Part shown: positions 25,861 through 34,025 of the stretch, one piece after another
Numbering within the stretch: the stretch's first letter is position 1
Layout of the letters: each line of letters opens with the position of its first letter
DNA from: Glaciecola sp964621345
GTDB taxonomy: Bacteria; Pseudomonadota; Gammaproteobacteria; Enterobacterales; Alteromonadaceae
Assembly: GCA_964621345.1 (NCBI GenBank)
Contig: CAZUON010000013.1
Location: forward strand, 1-64,000
Reading direction: 5' to 3'
DNA length: 64,000 bases
Translations under genes and position numbers: made by a program
The notes under the pieces: generated by a model
Seen by the model: the letters and a program-made list of their open reading frames with translations, nothing else
Told to the model about the DNA's origin: nothing
The model's database searches: none

Positions 25861-26089
25861 AAAGTGTGGTTCCCTTTAATTAATGTAATAAAAAAGCTCA
25901 AAAAGCACGCTTGCTTGATAAGACAAACTGCGGCAATCTGTTTTTATCAAAGTACGACTGTGCTTAAATAATATGTCATAAATAGTAGCATAATTTTTAT
26001 TAAGCGGAACTGCCGATAAGTGGTGTAATCAATGGTTTAAGTCGATTACAATGAGGGTAAATAAAACACAATTAATATAAGAGATTATT

Positions 26090-27754
26090 ATGGCTCAGTT
26101 TGTTTATAGCATGCATCGTGTCGGAAAAGTGGTTCCGCCAAATCGCCACATTCTTAAAAACATTTCTTTAAGCTTTTTTCCGGGCGCCAAAATTGGTGTG
26201 CTGGGCTTAAACGGTTCAGGTAAATCAACCCTACTTAAAATAATGGCCGGCCTTGATACCGATATAGAGGGTGAAGCAAGACCTCAGCCCGGATTAAAAA
26301 TAGGCTATTTAGCACAAGAACCTAAGCTCAACGAAGCCAAAGATGTCCGCGGCAATATTGAAGAGGCTGTCGCCGATGTTGTGCACGCTCTCAAACGCTT
26401 AGATGAGGTATATGCAGAATATGCAGCTGAAGGCGCTGATTTTGATGCTTTGGCTAAAGAGCAAGGTGAACTTGAAGCGATTATTCAAAGCAAAGACGGG
26501 CACAATCTCGATAATGCCTTGGAACGAGCCGCTGACGCGCTTCGACTGCCGCCCTGGGATGCTGATGTGACGAAGTTATCGGGCGGTGAGCAACGCCGCG
26601 TGGCATTGTGTAAATTATTACTCGAAAAACCAGAAATGCTCTTACTCGATGAACCGACTAACCACCTAGATGCTGAATCAGTGGCTTGGTTAGAACGCTT
26701 CTTACACGATTATGAAGGCACCGTCGTTGCGATTACCCACGATAGATATTTTCTCGACAATGTCGCAGGTTGGATATTAGAACTAGACCGCGGCGAAGGG
26801 ATCCCTTGGGAAGGCAACTACTCTAGTTGGCTAGAGCAAAAAGATGCGCGACTAGAACAAGAAGAACGCGCTGAAAATGCCCGCCAAAAATCTATCAAGC
26901 AAGAGCTTGAATGGGTGCGCAGTAATCCAAAAGGTCGTCAAGCGAAAAGCAAAGCCCGTATGGCAAAATTTGAAGAGCTTAATACCAACGACTACCAAAA
27001 GCGTAACGAAACCAATGAGTTATTTATTCCTCCCGGCGAACGTCTTGGTGAAAAAGTCATTGAAGTGAATCATCTCATTAAGTCTTATGGCGATAGAATG
27101 CTCATCGACGACTTGAGTTTTAAAGTGCCTAAAGGCGCCATCGTGGGTATTATCGGGCCTAATGGTGCGGGTAAATCCACCTTGTTTAAAATGTTAACCG
27201 ATGCTGAGAAAGCCGATTCAGGTGATATTGATGTAGGTGAAAGCGTACAAATTGCCAGTGTTGATCAGTTTAGAAACAATATGGATGAAGACGCTACAGT
27301 ATTCCAAGAGCTTTCTGAAGGTCAAGATATTATCAAAATTGGGAGCTTTGAGATTAATAGTCGTGCGTATTGTTCGCGCTTTAACTTTAAGGGAAGTGAG
27401 CAGCAAAAGTTTGTGAAAGATCTTTCTGGCGGCGAGCGCAATCGATTGCATTTGGCAAAGCTATTGAAAGCTGGCGGCAATACACTTTTACTCGATGAGC
27501 CAACAAACGATTTGGACGTTGAGACCCTGCGAGCACTAGAGAATGCTATTTTAGAATTTCCTGGTTGCGTAATGGTGATATCGCATGATCGCTGGTTTTT
27601 AGATCGCATCGCCACGCACATAATGGATTATCGTGATGAGGGTAAGATTAATTTTTATGAAGGGAATTACACTGAATATGCCGCGTGGCTAAAAGACACC
27701 TATGGCCAAGATGTTGTTGAACCACATCGTTTAAAATATAAGAAAATATCATAA
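26090..27754 (+). CDS. ettA: Energy-dependent translational throttle protein EttA (ABC-F)
   Basis: Soluble ABC-F ATPase that binds the ribosomal E site and gates entry into elongation according to the ADP/ATP ratio. Two ABC modules are present: Walker A GLNGSGKS near residue 43 and GPNGAGKS near 357; signatures LSGGEQRR and LSGGERNR. The linker between them contains the Arg/Lys-rich WVRSNPKGRQAKSKARM block. 554 residues, against 555 in E. coli. Convergent with the gene at 27800 across a strong terminator. Confidence 0.96.
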   Translation: MAQFVYSMHRVGKVVPPNRHILKNISLSFFPGAKIGVLGLNGSGKSTLLKIMAGLDTDIEGEARPQPGLKIGYLAQEPKLNEAKDVRGNIEEAVADVVHALKRLDEVYAEYAAEGADFDALAKEQGELEAIIQSKDGHNLDNALERAADALRLPPWDADVTKLSGGEQRRVALCKLLLEKPEMLLLDEPTNHLDAESVAWLERFLHDYEGTVVAITHDRYFLDNVAGWILELDRGEGIPWEGNYSSWLEQKDARLEQEERAENARQKSIKQELEWVRSNPKGRQAKSKARMAKFEELNTNDYQKRNETNELFIPPGERLGEKVIEVNHLIKSYGDRMLIDDLSFKVPKGAIVGIIGPNGAGKSTLFKMLTDAEKADSGDIDVGESVQIASVDQFRNNMDEDATVFQELSEGQDIIKIGSFEINSRAYCSRFNFKGSEQQKFVKDLSGGERNRLHLAKLLKAGGNTLLLDEPTNDLDVETLRALENAILEFPGCVMVISHDRWFLDRIATHIMDYRDEGKINFYEGNYTEYAAWLKDTYGQDVVEPHRLKYKKIS

Positions 27755-27759
27755 GGACT

Positions 27760-27791
27760 AATGTTGGCGTTACCTATATAACGCCAACATT
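27760..27791. terminator. Bidirectional terminator after ettA
   Basis: A perfect 13-bp stem (AATGTTGGCGTTA/TAACGCCAACATT) with a 6-nt loop, followed by GTTTT on the plus strand. Sits between convergent ettA and the PAS/coiled-coil gene. Confidence 0.85.
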
Positions 27792-27799
27792 GTTTTCAG

Positions 27800-30700
27800 T
27801 TACTGATTTAGGTGAGCGTAAACAGCTCTAAGACTGCGCTGAAAAGCGACTTTGATTGACGGCCATCGAATAGATACATTGTCGACCATTCCATCTCTAC
27901 AATCGTTTTCAACACTATGCATCAGCTCCATCAACGGCTCAGAGTTAATCAACTCAGCCAAACGCAACAACTTTAATGAATGTGCTCGCGTGCCGCCCAA
28001 ATCATTCGCCATTATTGACACTTCAGCCTGGCTAACGTGTTCTTCAATATCATCCATCAGCTTGTTAAGCGCAACGGGTAGAGATGCCATGGGAGGATGC
28101 CCTTGCAAATACACAAGCAGGTTAAACCAAATTTCTGGTTTTTCAGGTAACGGTAGGCGTTCAATTTCTGGACGTGCCACCTGCGTTGTTGCATTTTCTT
28201 GTGCAACCTGTTCAAGCTCTTGCTTGTGCTTGGCAAGTAATGCGGCCTCTTGCTCTTTAAGTTGCTCTTTGCTCGCTTGTAACTCTTTCTCAGCTTGACT
28301 AAGGGCATCTGAAGTATCGTTGAGTTTTTGATCGCTTTGAGCCGCAGATTCTTCAAGGGATTTGAGCTTTTGTTGCAAGGCATCATAGTCTTGATTTTGC
28401 TGCGCAAGACTTTGCTTGCTTTGCTCATATTGCGCTTCCATCTCTGCTAGTTTCTCAGCAAGTACCTTTTGCTTTTCTTGGGTTTGTTCCAAAATAGCAT
28501 TTTCTTTGTGAGCCAAAGACTGTTGTTGCGCTTCCATTTGCTGCATTAAGTCTTTTTCTTCACCCTCTTTGCTTTCAATGTGCGCCTGTAAATCTTTTAG
28601 TTGTACCTGTGCGGCTTCAAACTTATCTTGCAAGTTTTGTTGCTCTGCCTGATTTTTCTGCATGGCAGCTTCTGCCGCTTTTAGAGCTTCAACTCTTTCA
28701 TCGAGGGAGCGCTGCAACTCTTGATTCTGAGACTGCGCTTTACTCAAATCCTCTTGCAATTGATTACGCTGAGTTTCAATTTCTTGTTGATGTACCAGCC
28801 ATGTCTCTTCGTTATCATTAATCACTTGCTTTTGCTGTTTAGACTCAGCTTTTATTGCCTCTAGCTCGGTATTGAGTTTTGCAAGAAGCTCATTGTGTTG
28901 TTTTTTGTCTAAGACTTCTTTATCAGAAGTAGATTGTAGGGCATCAATCGATGCTTGCGAGTGAGCGAGTTTCTCAAGAGTTGCATCTAATTCATCCTGC
29001 AAACGCATTTGCAAGCTTTGCATATCCTCTTTCTCTTGCTGAGAACTGCTCTCTAAGCTTTCTAGGTCTTTTTCAAGCTTCTTTAAATGATCCATTTTTT
29101 GATCTAACTCAGCTTGCACCTGACTGTCGCGCTCTTCTAACATCGTATGCTGAGTTAAGGCCTCTTCTGCTGCTTTTTTCTGGGCCTGTAATTGCTCATT
29201 GAGTTGTTGGGCGTTGTTAGATGCATCACTCAGCTCAGATTCAAGAGCAAGTTTCTCCTCGTTTACTGCTTGTAACTCTTGGTCTTTGAGAGTGATTTGC
29301 TCGCGCATATCTTCCACCAAGCTAGCTAACTCTCGTAACTCTTGCTCAACCGCTTCTTTTTCAGCTTTAAGCGATTGCGCTTGTTCATCGCTCGATTTGA
29401 GTGCTTCTTGAGTTTGCTGATACCGGGCCTCAGTTCCCTCTACCTCTTCAGTTATTTTTTGGCGCTCTTCTCTTAATGTGAGCACTTCGCTGGCGGCAAG
29501 CTCTAATTCATCATTGAGTTTTGCATTACGCTGCTCAGCGTCTTCTAGGCTTTTCACGCTTTCTTCACGCTTTAGCTGTAAGGCTTGTAAGCTTTCACTC
29601 ACCTCATCAAAGTTTTGTTTTACTTGTTCATATTCTGTCTGAGTATGTACTAAGTCCTCTTGAGCCTTACTAAGCGCTTCTTCGGTATTAAGAAGTTTAC
29701 TGTTTTTATCGCTTAATGCCTCTTGGGCACTGTGCAGTTTGTTTTGTCGTTGACTTAGTTCGCCGTCGATAAAACGGTGCAATACACTCGCCCTATTTAT
29801 TACATCCTTCATTTTCTGTAGTTCACGCAAATCGGTCCACATACATAAAATAAAATCAAACGCATGGTCTTTATAAACGGGTGCGAAAGTAATTTCACAG
29901 GGTAATTTTTGGTCACCGATATAATGAACCCAAGACACTGTTGTTACCTTACCATCTTCTTTTACTGCTTCGATGACTTGCTCTAATTGCGCGGTGTCAC
30001 AATCGTTTTCGTTTAATATGTCACTTGATGGAAGCACGCCAAAAAACTCGTCTTCATCTTCGATAGAGAAAAAGTTAAGAGCCGCGTTATTCAGTTTACT
30101 AAAGCCCTTATCTTCGAGAATCGCCATTGGCATACTGCTGTGTTGCAATAAGTTCTCAAATTTTACACGTTGAAATTCTTCATCGCCTCGGTCAATAAGC
30201 CAAAAAAGATACTCTTGCTTACTTTCATCGGTAGTATCGATGCTTAATTCGCCAGGGTAAATATTGCCATCTTTACCTTTAAGCTTTGCATGAAAATCGT
30301 GTAAATACCCTTTTTCTTTTAACGATTTAGCAGCAATACCCGCTTCCGCTGGTTCACTGAAAAAGTTATAAATCGTACCTTTCTTAAGTTCTTTTTCAGT
30401 ATATTTTAGCCTTGCTTGCATAGCTTTGTTTGCACGAATTACTTTGTGTTCACTATTTACCGTAGCAATTGCCACAGGTGCGAAATCAAGTAAATCAGAA
30501 AGCTTTTGTTCTGTTTGCGTGAGCACTGTCTGCGATGCTTCAAACTCTTTTTGCAGAGCCAAGAAGCGCTCATCATTCGCTTCGGTGTTTTGCTGTGGGG
30601 CACTATCGCCAGCATCACCTGTTGTCGATGCCGCAGCTATTTGCGTCAGCTCTAGAGAATCATCATGCGCCGGAACAATAGTCACGACGCGCAGTGTTTT

Positions 30701-31210
30701 CTCTTCGAAAACAATGGACTTTCCAAAGTGGATAACAAATTGCGACTTATCGTTTGAGCTATTAACGCTGTGCTTATCACCTTTTGCCACTAGCCCTTTC
30801 TTTATCGCTGCCGAATCGCTCTTTTTAAAGTTGCTCATAAATGAGCTATTGAGAATATCTGACTTCGACCTGCCTAAGTGTTTAATGGCAACTGGATTTA
30901 CATACGAAACTTTACCTAGTGAATCGACATACATGATGCCTGCAAAAAATGAATCTAGGACACCCTGAAATTGCTGGGTTTCTTGATGAAAACGATTGCT
31001 ACGCAATTCAGCAAAATAAAACTGCAAAATAGGCATAATCAACAATAAAGTTAAAACACCGAACAAAAAATAAAACAAATTGGCAATCTGCCCGGCATTT
31101 TGCCCGTCAAGATAGTCTGTAAGAGAAAATGCATCTGCATGGGTACTAAACAATAAAAACAGTAAGCTACTGCGTAAAGCGAATTTGGAAATGTAAGCGC
31201 CGAATTCCAT
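27800..31210 (-). CDS. Membrane-anchored PAS-domain, long coiled-coil protein with C-terminal HPt-like domain
   Basis: I do not recognise a named family for this 1136-residue protein. A probable signal peptide ends after THADA (residue 27). A transmembrane helix follows at about 45-67. Three PAS-like segments lie at roughly 78-165, 235-345 and 350-470. A very long Gln/Glu/Leu-rich coiled coil spans about 480-1000. The last 110 residues look like a histidine phosphotransfer domain, with His1077 in RAHSLKLLRLAELI. There is no kinase, GGDEF or HAMP domain. It is convergent with ettA and divergent from the gene at 31572. A sensory scaffold or phosphorelay input is plausible; the function is unknown. 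Confidence 0.8.
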   Translation of the reverse strand: MEFGAYISKFALRSSLLFLLFSTHADAFSLTDYLDGQNAGQIANLFYFLFGVLTLLLIMPILQFYFAELRSNRFHQETQQFQGVLDSFFAGIMYVDSLGKVSYVNPVAIKHLGRSKSDILNSSFMSNFKKSDSAAIKKGLVAKGDKHSVNSSNDKSQFVIHFGKSIVFEEKTLRVVTIVPAHDDSLELTQIAAASTTGDAGDSAPQQNTEANDERFLALQKEFEASQTVLTQTEQKLSDLLDFAPVAIATVNSEHKVIRANKAMQARLKYTEKELKKGTIYNFFSEPAEAGIAAKSLKEKGYLHDFHAKLKGKDGNIYPGELSIDTTDESKQEYLFWLIDRGDEEFQRVKFENLLQHSSMPMAILEDKGFSKLNNAALNFFSIEDEDEFFGVLPSSDILNENDCDTAQLEQVIEAVKEDGKVTTVSWVHYIGDQKLPCEITFAPVYKDHAFDFILCMWTDLRELQKMKDVINRASVLHRFIDGELSQRQNKLHSAQEALSDKNSKLLNTEEALSKAQEDLVHTQTEYEQVKQNFDEVSESLQALQLKREESVKSLEDAEQRNAKLNDELELAASEVLTLREERQKITEEVEGTEARYQQTQEALKSSDEQAQSLKAEKEAVEQELRELASLVEDMREQITLKDQELQAVNEEKLALESELSDASNNAQQLNEQLQAQKKAAEEALTQHTMLEERDSQVQAELDQKMDHLKKLEKDLESLESSSQQEKEDMQSLQMRLQDELDATLEKLAHSQASIDALQSTSDKEVLDKKQHNELLAKLNTELEAIKAESKQQKQVINDNEETWLVHQQEIETQRNQLQEDLSKAQSQNQELQRSLDERVEALKAAEAAMQKNQAEQQNLQDKFEAAQVQLKDLQAHIESKEGEEKDLMQQMEAQQQSLAHKENAILEQTQEKQKVLAEKLAEMEAQYEQSKQSLAQQNQDYDALQQKLKSLEESAAQSDQKLNDTSDALSQAEKELQASKEQLKEQEAALLAKHKQELEQVAQENATTQVARPEIERLPLPEKPEIWFNLLVYLQGHPPMASLPVALNKLMDDIEEHVSQAEVSIMANDLGGTRAHSLKLLRLAELINSEPLMELMHSVENDCRDGMVDNVSIRWPSIKVAFQRSLRAVYAHLNQ

Positions 31211-31571
31211 TTTTAATCAATCCGTAAGTAAAAGTAAGGTGAAAAACAGTATCTATTTATAAGCTATATATGCTGATTAATCTTTGACGAAGAAACAGGC
31301 ATCTACGTTGTATAGATTTTATTATTTATGTAAATATTTGGCTATTGCGAGTCGCCGTTTTTTAAACCGCATTGAGTATACTGCACTGTAATAATTTGGA
31401 GAACCGTTAATTTAAAATACTGGTCGGTCATCTTTGAATTGAGTTTAATTTTAGCGTGAGCTGTATATACTAGCCAATTGAAATTGTGCGCCACCCCGCT
31501 GTTTGCAGGGTATTGTGTGCCGTACATACCTATAATAATAATTAACTCAACACACGGATGAAATCCTCATT
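31211..31571. other. 361-bp divergent intergenic region
   Basis: AT-rich spacer between two divergently transcribed membrane coiled-coil genes; it should hold promoters for both. A TATAAT box occurs at 31531-31536, 35 nt before the plus-strand gene, without an obvious -35. An imperfect hairpin, CCCcGC-tgttt-GCaGGG, lies near 31495-31510. No convincing coding sequence or RNA gene was seen. Confidence 0.6.
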
Positions 31572-32498
31572 ATGGACTCTACAATCAAACATTCAGCAAA
31601 ATACCTAATTGGAATTGTTGTTTTTTTAGTCATGTCTGCTCTATATTTTTTCATTTTGGCAAACAGTGACCAACAATTCGAACCGGAGTACGTTTTAGGC
31701 CTGATAGAAGACAACAAGACTCTAGAAATTGAAATGGCTACAATGACACTTAAGGCGAAAGAAGACCAATCGAAAATCTCCTCATTGCAAGAACAACTCG
31801 AGCAAAAAACCAGCCTTATCGATAGTTTTCAGGCTAGCACAACGGCGAACGGGGATTTGGCGATGTGTAGCGATTCAAGCGACGTGATGCAGGTACAAAA
31901 AAGTCTAATTGATACGCAGAACAAATATATTGCATGTACCCAATCGCTGGGTGAAAAAACATCATTAGTATCTGAGCTAACCCTCGCTAACGAAGTGTTA
32001 AGTGTTTCAGCCGGTGACTCCGAGTCAGCTATGGTTGAACGCGATGTTTTGCAAAATCAACTATCTGTTATGACTCTTGAATACTCAACGCTTGAACAAC
32101 AAGTAGATACTTTGACCAACGAAAATGAGCAACTGCTGAGTTCATTAGTTAGGTTACAGCCTCTAAGCTTCACAAACTTCTCACTTACACCAAGCTATTG
32201 CGAGCGAGAGTTTGACCCGGGCTGGGCCTGTGTCAGTGCTATAGATATTGTTGCCACACTCAGCTACAACCCAGCCGCTGAGATGGTGGTAAAACTGATT
32301 GACCCTAACGGTGATATCGTTGGCAGAAGAAGTGTTCAAGGGCGAGAGAAAAACAACCTACAATTTCTTTCTTCTGAAAACACGCCCCTACTTACCGGCG
32401 AATACAGCGTAAGCTTTGAAATCGACAACCTTCTAGATGAAGTCGTTCCATTTGAATTGACCTTGCCCAGTACCGCAAAAGCATCTGCTGCTGACTAA
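31572..32498 (+). CDS. Hypothetical membrane-anchored coiled-coil protein
   Basis: Unrecognised 308-residue protein. One N-terminal transmembrane helix (about 11-30) with basic residues before it suggests the body is periplasmic. Heptad-rich coiled-coil stretches run from about 45 to 195. The C-terminal domain (about 198-300) looks all-beta, with Cys210 and Cys220 in YCEREFDPGWAC able to form a disulfide; Cys99 and Cys122 flank a coiled-coil break. It is divergent from the PAS/coiled-coil gene and convergent with radA (19-nt gap). A structural or receptor role in the envelope is possible but unproven. Confidence 0.72.
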   Translation: MDSTIKHSAKYLIGIVVFLVMSALYFFILANSDQQFEPEYVLGLIEDNKTLEIEMATMTLKAKEDQSKISSLQEQLEQKTSLIDSFQASTTANGDLAMCSDSSDVMQVQKSLIDTQNKYIACTQSLGEKTSLVSELTLANEVLSVSAGDSESAMVERDVLQNQLSVMTLEYSTLEQQVDTLTNENEQLLSSLVRLQPLSFTNFSLTPSYCEREFDPGWACVSAIDIVATLSYNPAAEMVVKLIDPNGDIVGRRSVQGREKNNLQFLSSENTPLLTGEYSVSFEIDNLLDEVVPFELTLPSTAKASAAD

Positions 32499-32517
32499 TT
32501 ACCTAAATCGCCTAATG

Positions 32518-33882
32518 TCATAAGGCATCTAATGCCTCCGATAAACGCGAACAAGCAATCACTTCTATGCCTGGGATTGCTTGTTTGGGTTTATTAGCCT
32601 TGGGCACAATCGCTTTTGTAAAACCGTGTTTTGCTGCCTCGCTTAACCTGTCAGTGCCATTAGGTACTGGGCGGATTTCACCCGACAAACCCACCTCTCC
32701 AAAAGCAATCAGAGCTTGTGGAAGGACCTTACTTCGAAAGCTGGACAACATTGCAAGTAGCACGGCTAAATCAGCACTTGTTTCGGTAACTTTAACCCCA
32801 CCTACCACATTTACAAAAACATCTTGGTCGTGCATTTGCACATTGCCATGACGATGCATAATCGCCAACAACATCGCTAAACGATTATGATCTAACCCCA
32901 CTGCCACCCGGCGTGGGTTTGACACTTGACTGTAATCAACCAAGGCTTGGATTTCGACAAGTAAAGGCCGGGTCCCTTCCCATACCGACATTACAATACT
33001 GCCGGGGCTTTGCTCTTGTTGTCGATTCAAAAAAATAGCGGATGGGTTAGAGACTTCTTTCATCCCGCGCTCGGTCATACCAAAGACACCAAGTTCGTTA
33101 ATAGCACCAAAGCGATTTTTTGTACCGCGCAGTGTTCTGAAACGCCCATCGGATTCCCCCTCGAGCATCATGGAGCAATCGATACAGTGCTCCAGCACCT
33201 TAGGGCCAGCTAAACTGCCATCTTTTGTAACATGCCCCACCAGAAACATCGCAATGTGATGCTGTTTAGCAAAGCGTGTTAATGCGGCTGCACTTTCTCT
33301 TACTTGAGTAACGCCGCCAGGAGCTGAAGGAATATCAGCCATATGCATGACCTGAATGGAATCAATTACCATCACACTTGGCTTATGCTGTAATGCCAAA
33401 TTACATATAGTCTCAACATTGGTCTCAGCGAGTAATTTTAATTTGTCATCTGGCAGTTGCAAACGTTTCGCTCGCATCGCAACTTGCTGTAAGGACTCTT
33501 CACCGGTGATATACAAGACAGTATTATTTTGCGCCAGTAAACACATGACTTGCAGCAGTAAGGTACTCTTACCCGCGCCGGGCGAGCCACCAATTAAGAT
33601 AGCGGAGCCTGGCACAATGCCGCCGCCTAGTACTCTGTCGAGTTCCTTAAAGCCTGAGCTAAAGCGGGGTAAGGCAGACAAATCAATGTCTTTTAAAACC
33701 TCAACTTTTGCTATAGCTGCACCTGCAAAACCACTGCGACCGGCACTTGAGCTGGTGTTAGTAGCATGTAAGACGATTTCAGATAAAGTATTCCAAGCTC
33801 CGCAGTCTTTGCACTGCCCTTGCCATCTTGGGTGCTCACCGCCGCAGTCGGAACAAACAAATGCTGTTTTCTTTTTTGCCAT
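32518..33882 (-). CDS. radA: DNA repair protein RadA
   Basis: RecA-related ATPase that helps process recombination intermediates and branch migration. The N-terminal zinc finger has Cys10, Cys13, Cys24 and Cys27. Walker A GSPGAGKS is at 99-106, and the family-specific KNRFG motif is present in the middle. A Lon-like C-terminal domain (about 300-454) follows. 454 residues, close to the E. coli length (460). Divergent from the PilZ gene. Confidence 0.97.
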   Translation of the reverse strand: MAKKKTAFVCSDCGGEHPRWQGQCKDCGAWNTLSEIVLHATNTSSSAGRSGFAGAAIAKVEVLKDIDLSALPRFSSGFKELDRVLGGGIVPGSAILIGGSPGAGKSTLLLQVMCLLAQNNTVLYITGEESLQQVAMRAKRLQLPDDKLKLLAETNVETICNLALQHKPSVMVIDSIQVMHMADIPSAPGGVTQVRESAAALTRFAKQHHIAMFLVGHVTKDGSLAGPKVLEHCIDCSMMLEGESDGRFRTLRGTKNRFGAINELGVFGMTERGMKEVSNPSAIFLNRQQEQSPGSIVMSVWEGTRPLLVEIQALVDYSQVSNPRRVAVGLDHNRLAMLLAIMHRHGNVQMHDQDVFVNVVGGVKVTETSADLAVLLAMLSSFRSKVLPQALIAFGEVGLSGEIRPVPNGTDRLSEAAKHGFTKAIVPKANKPKQAIPGIEVIACSRLSEALDAL

Positions 33883-34025
33883 AAAGGTTTACGTTACTCT
33901 TGAATATGCTAGTGTCCGTCTAGTGATATTTCACTAAAACATGGGCCTGCAGGTTTAGTTTTCTGTGTGTCTTCCGATATCTTAAATAATATAGCATTTC
34001 TACTTTATGAGCGTTTGCCTTATTC

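Noticed and set aside
31342..31527. 61-residue minus-strand open frame in the divergent spacer
   Set aside because: No ribosome-binding site and no recognisable domain; its composition looks like non-coding AT-rich DNA.
32523..32537. AGGCAT-cta-ATGCCT repeat at the end of radA
   Set aside because: Only 6 bp with a 3-nt loop inside coding sequence; likely chance.
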